Below, piece by piece: positions 1-5,724 of a stretch of 8,012 bases of DNA (position 1 is the first letter of the stretch; each line of letters opens with the position of its first letter). The notes beneath the pieces were generated by a model, which saw only the letters and a list, made by a program, of their open reading frames with translations, was not told the origin of the DNA and did not search any database. Both the position numbers and the translations under genes were made by a program. Source of the stretch: CAZJBP01 sp964544115 (GTDB lineage Bacteria; Verrucomicrobiota; Kiritimatiellia; UBA8416; JADHWI01); the NCBI GenBank assembly GCA_964544115.1, contig CAZJBP010000160.1:1-8012 (forward strand), in the 5' to 3' direction.

Positions 1-1
1 C

Positions 2-3000
2 CCAGGACCATACACGCTCGTACTTCGCGCAGAGCCTCCAAGAGGCCATGTGGCCTCGGGTCTTGACAATGTCTCGTTGCGTCGGACAACGGCGGACACC
101 GACCTAACCAGCGGACTTCTGTTGTGCTACGAGTTCGACGGCGACTCGGGCGCAAGCGTGTTGGATTCGAGCGGGAACGGGAACAATGGCACCGCGGTGG
201 GGTGCGGCCTGTCGGCGGTGGGCGGGATGGGCTTGGTGCGCGCGTTCGATGGCAACAGCAACCACATAGACGTCGAGAACGAATCGGCGTTCGACGCTGG
301 GGCTGGCGCGTTTTCCTTCGGGTGCTGGATCAATCCGGATTCCGTGCTGCCGGATTACTCACGGTCAATCGCATCGAAGTACTGCACAGCGTCTCAACGC
401 TCGTGGGACTTTGCCATCATGCCCGACGGACGTCTCGCACTCGACACCAGCGCGACCAGCCTGATGGGCCAGGACAAGTTCGCCAAGTCCGTCGTCGGCG
501 TGCTCACGTCGAATGCATGGCATCACGTTGCTTTCGTGAAGGTTGGCACGGACGTTCGATTCTACGTCGACGGTCTGCCGGTTGCCGACGACGGCGTCGC
601 CGTTCACGCCGCGCTCTTCAATTCATCTGACCCCCTGCGGCTGGGCAACTACCGCTACGGCGATGGAATCGTAGGCAGCGATCACTGCTTCAGGGGCATG
701 ATGGACGATGCCCGGTACTACGCCCGCGGCCTGACTGATGCCGAAGTGCATGAGTGGTGGCTGTCCACAGCTCCGCCGCCGACCACGTCTACAACGACGA
801 CCACAACGACGACCACGACGACGACCACGACCGCTGCGGATGTGATAGGCGGGCTGGTCGCCCACTACCGTTTGGATGGCAGCGCCCTTGACAGCAGTGG
901 TCATGGCTATCACGGCACCGTCGTGGGCGCTGTTCCCACCGAGGGAGTGAACTCAGAGGCTGACGGTGCATACCTGTTTGGCGGCGATGACTACGTCGAT
1001 ATTGGCTCGGTGCCGCTGCTGCAACAACTGAGCATGTCGGCTTGGTTCAAGCTGCCGGCAACGGGCTCGCTCGGGTCTGAAGATGCGATGACGATTACCG
1101 GTGCGGATGGGAGCTACAAGATATACCTGCTCGCTGACCTTACGCTCCACGGCAACAGCAAGGCGGGCAGCGTTCCCTCCGGAGCATGGACGGGTGGCCC
1201 TGCCACGACAACCCCCGTCGTCCGCGGCGTATGGCACCAGGTGGTGTGGACTCGCGCGTTGAATGGTCAGCAGGCCCTCTATCTGGATGGACAGATGGTG
1301 GGTCAGGGCGCTTACAACGCCGGAACGATACCGCAGGGGTATGGAGATTACGTAGGTGTTGAGCGCATGCATACCGGCGTGCTCAGGTACTACTTCATAG
1401 GTTCGATCGATGACGTGCGGATCTACGACCACCCGCTGAGCGCGGGTGATGTCAATGCGCTATGGACGGAGACGCCGTCAAGTTCGTCGACCACAACCAC
1501 GACGACCACCACGACGACTACGACCACCACGACGCCAGCCCCATCCGCCCCGATCCTGGAGTACCTCTTTGAGAGCGACGCCACCACGAATGTGGTGGAC
1601 ACCAGCGCGGGGGCTCACCACGGAACGGCCTTGGACTCGCCGTTAGTGCCTGAACCGATGGGCGGCCTGGGTACGGTCAGGGCCTTTAACGGCAGCACGT
1701 CGTACATCCGAGTTCAGGATGAGGCGCCGTTCGATTTCAGGAGCGCGCCGTTCTCAGTGTCGATGTGGGTCTTTCAGTCGGCCACCTCTGCGCCGCAGAC
1801 AAGGGACCTGATCTCGAAGTACTACACGCACTACCAGCGGCAGTGGGACGTCTACGTCAATCCCGATGGGCGACTGTCCCTGGACACCAGTGCAACGGGC
1901 GATTACGGAGCCGACAAGATCCAGACGACAACGGTTGCCGCGCTGACCCGGGGCCGGTGGCATCACGTCGTCGTGGCGCGGAATGGAACCGATGCCCAGT
2001 TCTTTGTGGACGGGCAAGTGGTCCCCGATGACGGGGTGCCGATCTATGCGACGTTCATGGATACGTCCGAGCCGGTGCGGATTGGAACCCACCGGGCTGG
2101 CGACGGCAGCGTCACCGGCCACGCGACGCTGTTCGAAGGATGGATGGATGAAGTACGGATCTATCCGCAGGCGCTGTCCCTGGGGCAGGTGCAGAGCATC
2201 TATGTGCAGAGCTTGGACACGCACGGCACCTCGACCACCACGACCACGACGACCACGTCTACGACGACCACGACGACCGTCGCGCCTACCACCACGACCA
2301 CGACGTCAACGTCATCGACCACCACGACGAGCACATCTACGACCACCACGACGTCAACGTCGTCGACCACAACCACAACGGCAACGTCTACGACCACCAC
2401 GACGACCGTCGCGCCTACGACCACCACGACCACAACAGCAGCGTCTACGACCACGACGACCGTCGCGCCTACCACCACCACGACCACAACAGCAGCGTCT
2501 ACGACCACTACGACGAGCGTCGCCCCTACCACAACGACCACCACGACCTCAACCAGCTCGTCGACGACAACCACCACGGCAACGACCACGACCACCACGA
2601 CGACCGCTGCCCCGCCGCCGCCGATCGCTCAGCGCGTCAACAGCGGCGGCCCGGCTGAGGGTGTGTTCGAAGCCGACGGCGGCTTTGTGGGCGGTGCGGT
2701 GTACAAGAACGCGGTGACGATCGCAGATGTGGGCACAGTGCCGCAGGCGGTGTACCAGACGTACCGGGAGGGCTCGTCCTTCTACTACCAGTTCGGTGCC
2801 GTGCCGAATGGCAATTACAGGGTGAAGCTGCACTTTTGTGAGCTCTACTTCGTCAAAGCCGGCAGCCGGAAGTTCAACGTCAGCATCGAGGGCGTTCCGG
2901 TGCTGAGCAACTTCGACGTGTTCGCTCAGAAGGGCAGGCGGCTAGCCGCAGTGGTCAAGGAGTTCGCGGTGACCGTCAGTGACGGCAACGGCATGCGGCT

Positions 3001-4975
3001 GGACTTTGCCGGCGTCACGGGCAAGGCCATTGTCAACGGCATCGAGATCGAGAGCTCAGTGCCGGCCATTCTGGTTACCCCCACGGCGGTCAGCGTCGCT
3101 GAGGGTGGAGTGGCGGCGTTCCAGGTGAATCTGAGCCAGGCGCCTGCCGCGACGACAACGGTGGCGATAGCGAGAAGCGGCGACACCGACATCTCCGCAG
3201 CTCCGACCAACCTCACGTTTACGGTGGCGAACTGGTCGACCCCGCAGACGGTGACGCTGACCGCAGCCGATGACGCGGATACCGCGGCAGGGACGGCCAC
3301 CTTCACGTGCTCGGCCAGCGGCCTCACGGCGGCAACGGTTCTGGCGACGGAAGCGGACGACGATGCGCCGCCCTACAGCGGGATGCGCGTCAATTGCGCC
3401 GGCCCGATCGCCGGCGTGTTCGCAGCCGACAGCGGCTTCGTGGGCGGTGCGGTGTACAAGAACGCGTCGCCGATCACGGACGCTGGCGCGGTGCCCCAGG
3501 CGGTCTACCAGACCTACCGGGAGGGCACGACGTTCTACTATCAATTCGGCGCTGTGCCGAATGGCAACTACAAGGTGAAGCTGCACCTCTGTGAGCTCTA
3601 TTACGTCAAAGCCGGCAGCCGGAAGTTCAACGTCAGCATCGAGGGCGTTCCGGTGCTCAGCAGCTTCGACGTGTTTGCCCAGAAGGGCAAGCGGTTCGCC
3701 GCGGTGGTGAAGGAGTTCGCGGTGACCGTCAGTGACGGCAACGGCATGCGGCTGGACTTCGCCGGGATCGGGGGCAAGGCCATTGTCAACGGCATCGAGA
3801 TTGAGGGAGCCATGCCTGCCGTAGTGGTGACCCCCGCGTCGGTCGCGGTGGCCGAGGGTGGCACGGCGACGTTCCAGGTGAAGCTGAGCCAGGAGCCGGC
3901 TTCGCCGGCGACGGTGACGATCGTCCGAAGCGGGGACTCGGACCTGTCCGCGAGCCCGACCAACCTCACGTTCGTTGCGGCGGACTGGTCGACGCCGCAG
4001 ACGGTGACGCTGACCGCGGCCGACGACGCGGATACAACCGCAGGGACGGCAACCTTCACGTGCTCGGCCGTCGGTCACGCCTCGGCAGCGGTTCTGGCGA
4101 CGGAAGTGGACAACGATGCGCCGCTCTTCTCAAACCACGTCAACTCAGGTGGCCCGGTCGCGGGCGTGTTCGCAGCCGACAGCGGCTTTGTGGGCGGGGT
4201 GGTGTACAAGAACGCGGCGACCATTGCAGACGTGGGCACGGTGCCTCAGGCGGTCTACCAGACGTACCGGGAGGGCTCGACGTTCTACTACCAGTTCGGT
4301 TCGGTGCCGAACGGTAGCTACAAGGTCAAGCTGCACTTCTGCGAGCTCTACTTCGTGACGGCCAACAGCCGGAAGTTCAACGTCAGCATCGAGGGCGTCC
4401 CGGTGCTCAGCAACTTCGATGTGTTTGCGCAGAAGGGCAAGCGGTTCGCCGCGGTGGTCAGGGAGTTCGAGGTGACCGTCAGTGACGGCAACGGCATGCG
4501 GCTGGACTTTGCCGGAGTTGCGGGCAAGGCCATCGTCAACGGCATCGAGATCGAATCGAGTGCCGACCGACAGCCCGTGAGAGCCGCCGAGCAAACGATC
4601 GCGCAGGTCAAACCGACCAAGGCCGAGCCGGCGGTGGTGGACGTTCTGACCAGCGGGGATGCCCCCGGGTCCTCGGGGTGGTTCGCGGTGGATGGAGACA
4701 TGAGCAGCGCATGGGTGGGCAACGCGCACACGAATCTCTGGTGGCTGATGCTCACGTACGACCCCGCTGTGACCGCGCGGGACGTGACGACCGTGATGGC
4801 TGAGGCATCCGCCACAAACGTGCGGTACCGCTACAGCATGGACGGTGACGAGTGGCAGGACCTTGCTCCGGCGATCGAAGCCGAACCGGTCAGCCTGAAA
4901 TACCTGTGGCTGATTTTCAGCGAGACCAAAGGTGCTCTCCAGCCGGTGGTCATCGACGTCAAAGCCACGGAGTAG
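2..4975 (+). CDS. Giant LamG / malectin / Calx-beta-type multidomain surface protein, 5' partial
   Basis: Visible part is 1657 residues and starts outside the window: codons are open from base 2, and the residues before the GTG at base 50 read like the last strand of a preceding Gal-binding-type domain (ending GLDNVSL). Counting from that GTG, the order is: LamG/concanavalin-type domain 1 (about 20-239), Thr linker (245-261), LamG 2 (265-474), Thr linker (481-495), LamG 3 (500-725), long Thr/Ser linker (727-852), malectin-like 1 (859-1003), Calx-beta-like 1 (1004-1107), malectin-like 2 (1109-1254), Calx-beta-like 2 (1255-1358), malectin-like 3 (1359-1504), discoidin-like C-terminal domain (about 1520-1641). 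LamG marks are WHHV, YVDG and the DDVRIY-type end; malectin marks are VYQTYREG, the RKFNVSIEG strand and AIVNGIEIE. No catalytic domain, membrane helix or C-terminal sorting signal is seen. I infer an exported or surface glycan-binding or adhesive protein; the export signal would lie upstream. Confidence 0.93.
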   Translation, partial: PGPYTLVLRAEPPRGHVASGLDNVSLRRTTADTDLTSGLLLCYEFDGDSGASVLDSSGNGNNGTAVGCGLSAVGGMGLVRAFDGNSNHIDVENESAFDAGAGAFSFGCWINPDSVLPDYSRSIASKYCTASQRSWDFAIMPDGRLALDTSATSLMGQDKFAKSVVGVLTSNAWHHVAFVKVGTDVRFYVDGLPVADDGVAVHAALFNSSDPLRLGNYRYGDGIVGSDHCFRGMMDDARYYARGLTDAEVHEWWLSTAPPPTTSTTTTTTTTTTTTTTAADVIGGLVAHYRLDGSALDSSGHGYHGTVVGAVPTEGVNSEADGAYLFGGDDYVDIGSVPLLQQLSMSAWFKLPATGSLGSEDAMTITGADGSYKIYLLADLTLHGNSKAGSVPSGAWTGGPATTTPVVRGVWHQVVWTRALNGQQALYLDGQMVGQGAYNAGTIPQGYGDYVGVERMHTGVLRYYFIGSIDDVRIYDHPLSAGDVNALWTETPSSSSTTTTTTTTTTTTTTTPAPSAPILEYLFESDATTNVVDTSAGAHHGTALDSPLVPEPMGGLGTVRAFNGSTSYIRVQDEAPFDFRSAPFSVSMWVFQSATSAPQTRDLISKYYTHYQRQWDVYVNPDGRLSLDTSATGDYGADKIQTTTVAALTRGRWHHVVVARNGTDAQFFVDGQVVPDDGVPIYATFMDTSEPVRIGTHRAGDGSVTGHATLFEGWMDEVRIYPQALSLGQVQSIYVQSLDTHGTSTTTTTTTTSTTTTTTVAPTTTTTTSTSSTTTTSTSTTTTTSTSSTTTTTATSTTTTTTVAPTTTTTTTAASTTTTTVAPTTTTTTTAASTTTTTSVAPTTTTTTTSTSSSTTTTTATTTTTTTTAAPPPPIAQRVNSGGPAEGVFEADGGFVGGAVYKNAVTIADVGTVPQAVYQTYREGSSFYYQFGAVPNGNYRVKLHFCELYFVKAGSRKFNVSIEGVPVLSNFDVFAQKGRRLAAVVKEFAVTVSDGNGMRLDFAGVTGKAIVNGIEIESSVPAILVTPTAVSVAEGGVAAFQVNLSQAPAATTTVAIARSGDTDISAAPTNLTFTVANWSTPQTVTLTAADDADTAAGTATFTCSASGLTAATVLATEADDDAPPYSGMRVNCAGPIAGVFAADSGFVGGAVYKNASPITDAGAVPQAVYQTYREGTTFYYQFGAVPNGNYKVKLHLCELYYVKAGSRKFNVSIEGVPVLSSFDVFAQKGKRFAAVVKEFAVTVSDGNGMRLDFAGIGGKAIVNGIEIEGAMPAVVVTPASVAVAEGGTATFQVKLSQEPASPATVTIVRSGDSDLSASPTNLTFVAADWSTPQTVTLTAADDADTTAGTATFTCSAVGHASAAVLATEVDNDAPLFSNHVNSGGPVAGVFAADSGFVGGVVYKNAATIADVGTVPQAVYQTYREGSTFYYQFGSVPNGSYKVKLHFCELYFVTANSRKFNVSIEGVPVLSNFDVFAQKGKRFAAVVREFEVTVSDGNGMRLDFAGVAGKAIVNGIEIESSADRQPVRAAEQTIAQVKPTKAEPAVVDVLTSGDAPGSSGWFAVDGDMSSAWVGNAHTNLWWLMLTYDPAVTARDVTTVMAEASATNVRYRYSMDGDEWQDLAPAIEAEPVSLKYLWLIFSETKGALQPVVIDVKATE
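782..832 (+). repeat. Poly-threonine linker 1 (ACN codon array)
   Basis: Seventeen consecutive codons encode Thr except for a single Ser, with mixed ACC, ACG and ACA codons, preceded by a Pro-Pro-Pro turn. It separates LamG 1 from LamG 2 in the giant protein. Such Thr/Pro stretches usually act as extended interdomain spacers in exported proteins; whether this one is O-glycosylated cannot be read from sequence. Confidence 0.9.
1490..1534 (+). repeat. Poly-threonine linker 2 (ACN codon array)
   Basis: Fifteen uninterrupted Thr codons (ACC, ACG, ACA and one ACT), preceded by four Ser and followed by Pro-Ala-Pro. It separates LamG 2 from LamG 3. The codon mixture means the array is not a perfect microsatellite at DNA level although the protein is homopolymeric. 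Confidence 0.9.
2228..2605 (+). repeat. Long Thr/Ser-rich linker with recurring VAP punctuation
   Basis: This 126-residue low-complexity stretch is roughly 70% Thr, with Ser, Ala and a Val-Ala-Pro triplet at residues 744, 787, 805 and 824. The last three lie 18 and 19 residues apart, and the DNA around them repeats with a 54 to 57 bp period (for example GTCGCGCCTAC at 2408 and 2462, and a variant at 2519), so part of it arose by tandem duplication. It joins the LamG half of the protein to the malectin half and ends in Ala-Ala-Pro-Pro-Pro-Pro. The Val-rich reading frame opposite it is a by-product of this composition. Confidence 0.9.
2624..4561 (+). repeat. Tandem malectin + Calx-beta repeat, period 753 and 750 bp, 2.6 copies
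   Basis: Matching points in the three malectin-like domains, such as the codon for Val in the opening VN motif, fall at 2636, 3389 and 4139, giving spacings of 753 and 750 bases. The first two malectin-like domains are each followed by a roughly 104-residue Calx-beta-like domain (opening with a VTP then VAEGG motif, ending in a D-rich ATEADDDAP type tail); the third is followed instead by the C-terminal discoidin-like domain. Long DNA stretches, for example around the RKFNVSIEG coding region, are identical or nearly so in all three copies, which indicates recent duplication or ongoing gene conversion. Variable sites sit mostly in the first 30 residues of each malectin copy and in the Calx-beta units. 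Confidence 0.9.
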
Positions 4976-4981
4976 GACGGC

Positions 4982-5010
4982 GCGCTGGGGGGCGGGCAGC
5001 CCTCCAGCGC
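4982..5010. terminator. Strong GC hairpin between convergent genes, probable terminator
   Basis: Bases 4982-4992 can pair with 5000-5010 over 11 positions (ten Watson-Crick pairs and one G-T wobble), leaving the 7-nt loop CGGGCAG. It begins seven bases after the stop codon of the giant gene and lies 26 bases beyond the stop of the oppositely oriented Trm112-like gene, so it could end transcription from both sides. There is no T-run on either side, so it is not a textbook intrinsic terminator; it may only stabilise a 3' end. Confidence 0.5.
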
Positions 5011-5036
5011 CTCTCTCGGTCCGACACCCCTGGCGG

Positions 5037-5207
5037 CTACGGCTTCTTCGCTTCGTCGATGAGCATGATGGGGATGCCGTCGCGGATGGCATAGATCAGG
5101 CCGCAGTCGGCGCGGGTGCAGCGCAGGGTGTCGCCTTCTTGGACGACCCTGGTCTTGCACTTGGGGCAGACGAGGATATCGAGCAGATCCTTGCTGAGTC
5201 CGGTCAT
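5037..5207 (-). CDS. Trm112/YcaR-like small zinc-ribbon protein
   Basis: A 56-residue protein that opens MTGLSKDLLDILVCPKCK and ends in a conserved type of tail, YAIRDGIPIMLIDEA. This matches the Trm112 family (UPF0434/YcaR in bacteria) in length and in both end motifs. Four cysteines at residues 14, 17, 30 and 35 (CPKC, then CTRADC) form a likely zinc site; many bacterial members have lost part of it. In eukaryotes and archaea Trm112 is the activating partner of several methyltransferases; the bacterial role is poorly defined, so the function here is inferred only from the family. The start is set by a GGAGG eight bases upstream. The gene stands alone, convergent with the giant gene and divergent from the propeller gene. 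Confidence 0.88.
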   Translation of the reverse strand: MTGLSKDLLDILVCPKCKTRVVQEGDTLRCTRADCGLIYAIRDGIPIMLIDEAKKP

Positions 5208-5215
5208 GGCAGCGT

Positions 5216-5220
5216 CCTCC
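5216..5220 (-). promoter_or_regulatory. Shine-Dalgarno GGAGG of the Trm112-like gene
   Basis: On the minus strand GGAGG lies eight bases before the ATG at 5207, ideal spacing, and fixes the start of this very short gene. Directly upstream in the transcript, two CGGCCG hexamers (5221-5226 and 5230-5235) separated by three bases can form a short hairpin abutting the ribosome site. Confidence 0.75.
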
Positions 5221-5240
5221 CGGCCGCAACGGCCGCAGGA

Positions 5241-5270
5241 AACCTAGCACCTTCTCTTTCCGAGGGACAA
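5241..5270 (-). promoter_or_regulatory. Possible sigma70-type promoter of the Trm112-like gene
   Basis: On the minus strand TTGTCC (5270-5265) is followed after 18 bases by TAGGTT (5246-5241). Both boxes match the consensus only partly, but the position would give a short leader of about 28 bases before the ATG. Tentative. Confidence 0.25.
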
Positions 5271-5277
5271 GGAGAAC

Positions 5278-5298
5278 CGCCGGGAGTTACGCCCGGCG
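5278..5298. repeat. GC-rich inverted repeat (7-bp arms, 7-nt loop)
   Basis: CGCCGGG at 5278-5284 is perfectly complementary to CCCGGCG at 5292-5298. The right arm overlaps the first copy of the 20-nt intergenic repeat at 5286-5305. It sits upstream of the possible Trm112 promoter. Role unknown. Confidence 0.6.
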
Positions 5299-5305
5299 CT
5301 TGCCG
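5286..5305 (+). repeat. 20-nt intergenic repeat, copy A
   Basis: Matches 5634-5653 in 19 of 20 positions (GTTACG, then C or T, then CCGGCGCTTGCCG). It is followed at 5315-5324 by ACGCATCTAA, which occurs in inverted orientation as TTAGATGCGT at 5626-5635, directly against copy B. The two adjacent shared blocks suggest copies of a dispersed intergenic element. Confidence 0.7.
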
Positions 5306-5344
5306 TAGGGGCAGACGCATCTAATCTTCTTCTGTCGTTTCGGG

Positions 5345-5374
5345 TCGGAGTCGGCATCGGCATCGGCATCGAAT
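5345..5374. repeat. TCGNNN hexamer array 1
   Basis: Five consecutive hexamers start with TCG at 5345, 5351, 5357, 5363 and 5369 (TCGGAG, then TCGGCA three times, then TCGAAT) in exact 6-base register. No gene is convincing here. The same type of array recurs at 5507-5529 and 7837-7889, and in reverse orientation at 5580-5597. Confidence 0.7.
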
Positions 5375-5396
5375 GGCGCTTAGTTAAGCGCTATTT
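5371..5396. repeat. Palindrome centred on GCGCTTA / TAAGCGC
   Basis: Bases 5376-5382 and 5385-5391 are perfectly complementary around a two-base centre. If transcribed, the stem could extend outward by five more pairs to 5371-5396, two of them G-U. It directly follows hexamer array 1. Could be a protein-binding palindrome or an RNA hairpin; no neighbouring gene assigns it a role. Confidence 0.55.
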
Positions 5397-5406
5397 CCCA
5401 TCCGAG

Positions 5407-5467
5407 TCCTAATCTTGATCTTAATCGTAATCCCTTATACGCGAGCGGATTAAGAGCAAGATTAGGA
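5407..5467. repeat. Large inverted repeat with GATTAAG-type arms
   Basis: Arms 5407-5427 and 5447-5467 pair at 19 of 21 positions, including an uninterrupted run that starts TCCTAATCTTG; the centre 5428-5446 is unpaired. An alternative perfect 11-bp pairing joins 5419-5429 (TCTTAATCGTA) with 5469-5479 (TACGATTAAGA), so the element can fold in two competing ways. It is AT-richer than everything around it and encodes nothing recognisable. It lies midway between the divergent Trm112-like and propeller genes. Confidence 0.75.
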
Positions 5468-5506
5468 GTACGATTAAGACGGTAAGGACCCCTAAGTGGC
5501 CGCCGC

Positions 5507-5529
5507 TCGAATCGGAATCGGTATCGAAT
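5507..5529. repeat. TCGNNN hexamer array 2
   Basis: Units TCGAA, TCGGAA, TCGGTA and TCGAAT run consecutively; one unit is five bases long. Same orientation as array 1, separated from it by the palindrome and the large inverted repeat. Confidence 0.6.
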
Positions 5530-5579
5530 TTGGCGTGCCGCTCATTCTCGGGTAACGGCCGTACGGGGTCTCGCCAATT

Positions 5580-5597
5580 CCGACGCCGACACCGAGA
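5580..5597. repeat. Short CCGANN array, reverse of the TCGNNN type
   Basis: Three hexamers CCGACG, CCGACA, CCGAGA run consecutively. Their complement is the TCGG-type unit of arrays 1 and 2, so this stretch could pair with array 1 and enclose the intervening hairpins. Confidence 0.5.
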
Positions 5598-5633
5598 TGG
5601 ACTCGGACTGAAAAGGACGGACGGTTTAGATGC

Positions 5634-5653
5634 GTTACGTCCGGCGCTTGCCG
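5634..5653 (+). repeat. 20-nt intergenic repeat, copy B
   Basis: Second copy of the sequence at 5286-5305, with one substitution, preceded by the inverted partner (5626-5635) of the block that follows copy A. Its last six bases, TTGCCG at 5648-5653, also fit the -35 box of the likely promoter of the propeller gene. Copies A and B thus bound a roughly 370-base segment without genes. Confidence 0.7.
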
Positions 5654-5676
5654 CCGAAAAGGCCGCCGCCTATGAT
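5648..5676 (+). promoter_or_regulatory. Likely sigma70-type promoter of the PQQ-propeller gene
   Basis: TTGCCG (5648-5653) and TATGAT (5671-5676) are separated by exactly 17 bases and match the consensus boxes at four and five of six positions. Transcription would start near 5683 and give a leader of about 42 bases with a good ribosome site. The -35 box lies inside intergenic repeat copy B. Not experimentally shown; consensus use in this lineage is assumed. Confidence 0.45.
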
Positions 5677-5712
5677 GGGCCCGTGGTGGGGACAGCTGGC
5701 GGGGAGGCGGAT

Positions 5713-5717
5713 GGAGG
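5713..5717 (+). promoter_or_regulatory. Shine-Dalgarno GGAGG of the PQQ-propeller gene
   Basis: GGAGGT ends seven bases before the ATG at 5725. It chooses this start over the in-frame GTG at 5731, the ATGs at 5734 and 5743, and the far upstream in-frame TTG at 5530, and it places a signal peptide at the N-terminus. Confidence 0.75.
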
Positions 5718-5724
5718 TCTAGCG

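Noticed and set aside
2200..2598. Minus-strand Val-rich reading frame opposite the long linker
   Set aside because: It is the complement of the ACN array; its near-homopolymeric Val composition has no protein-like features and no ribosome site.
2228..2605. CRISPR-like array
   Set aside because: Repeats are in-frame Thr codons inside a long coding sequence, with no unique spacers of constant length.
4145..5092. 315-codon minus-strand frame opposite the malectin repeats
   Set aside because: Arg/His-rich antisense shadow that repeats with the malectin copies and overlaps the real Trm112-like gene in another frame.
5530..5724. 65-residue N-terminal extension of the propeller protein
   Set aside because: The residues are basic and low in any conserved pattern, while a good GGAGG and a signal peptide follow at 5713-5725; the CCGANN array and repeat copy B also fall in this stretch.
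5208..5724. Insertion sequence or tRNA gene
   Set aside because: No transposase fragment, no paired terminal repeats with a target duplication that I can define, and no cloverleaf-type arrangement.
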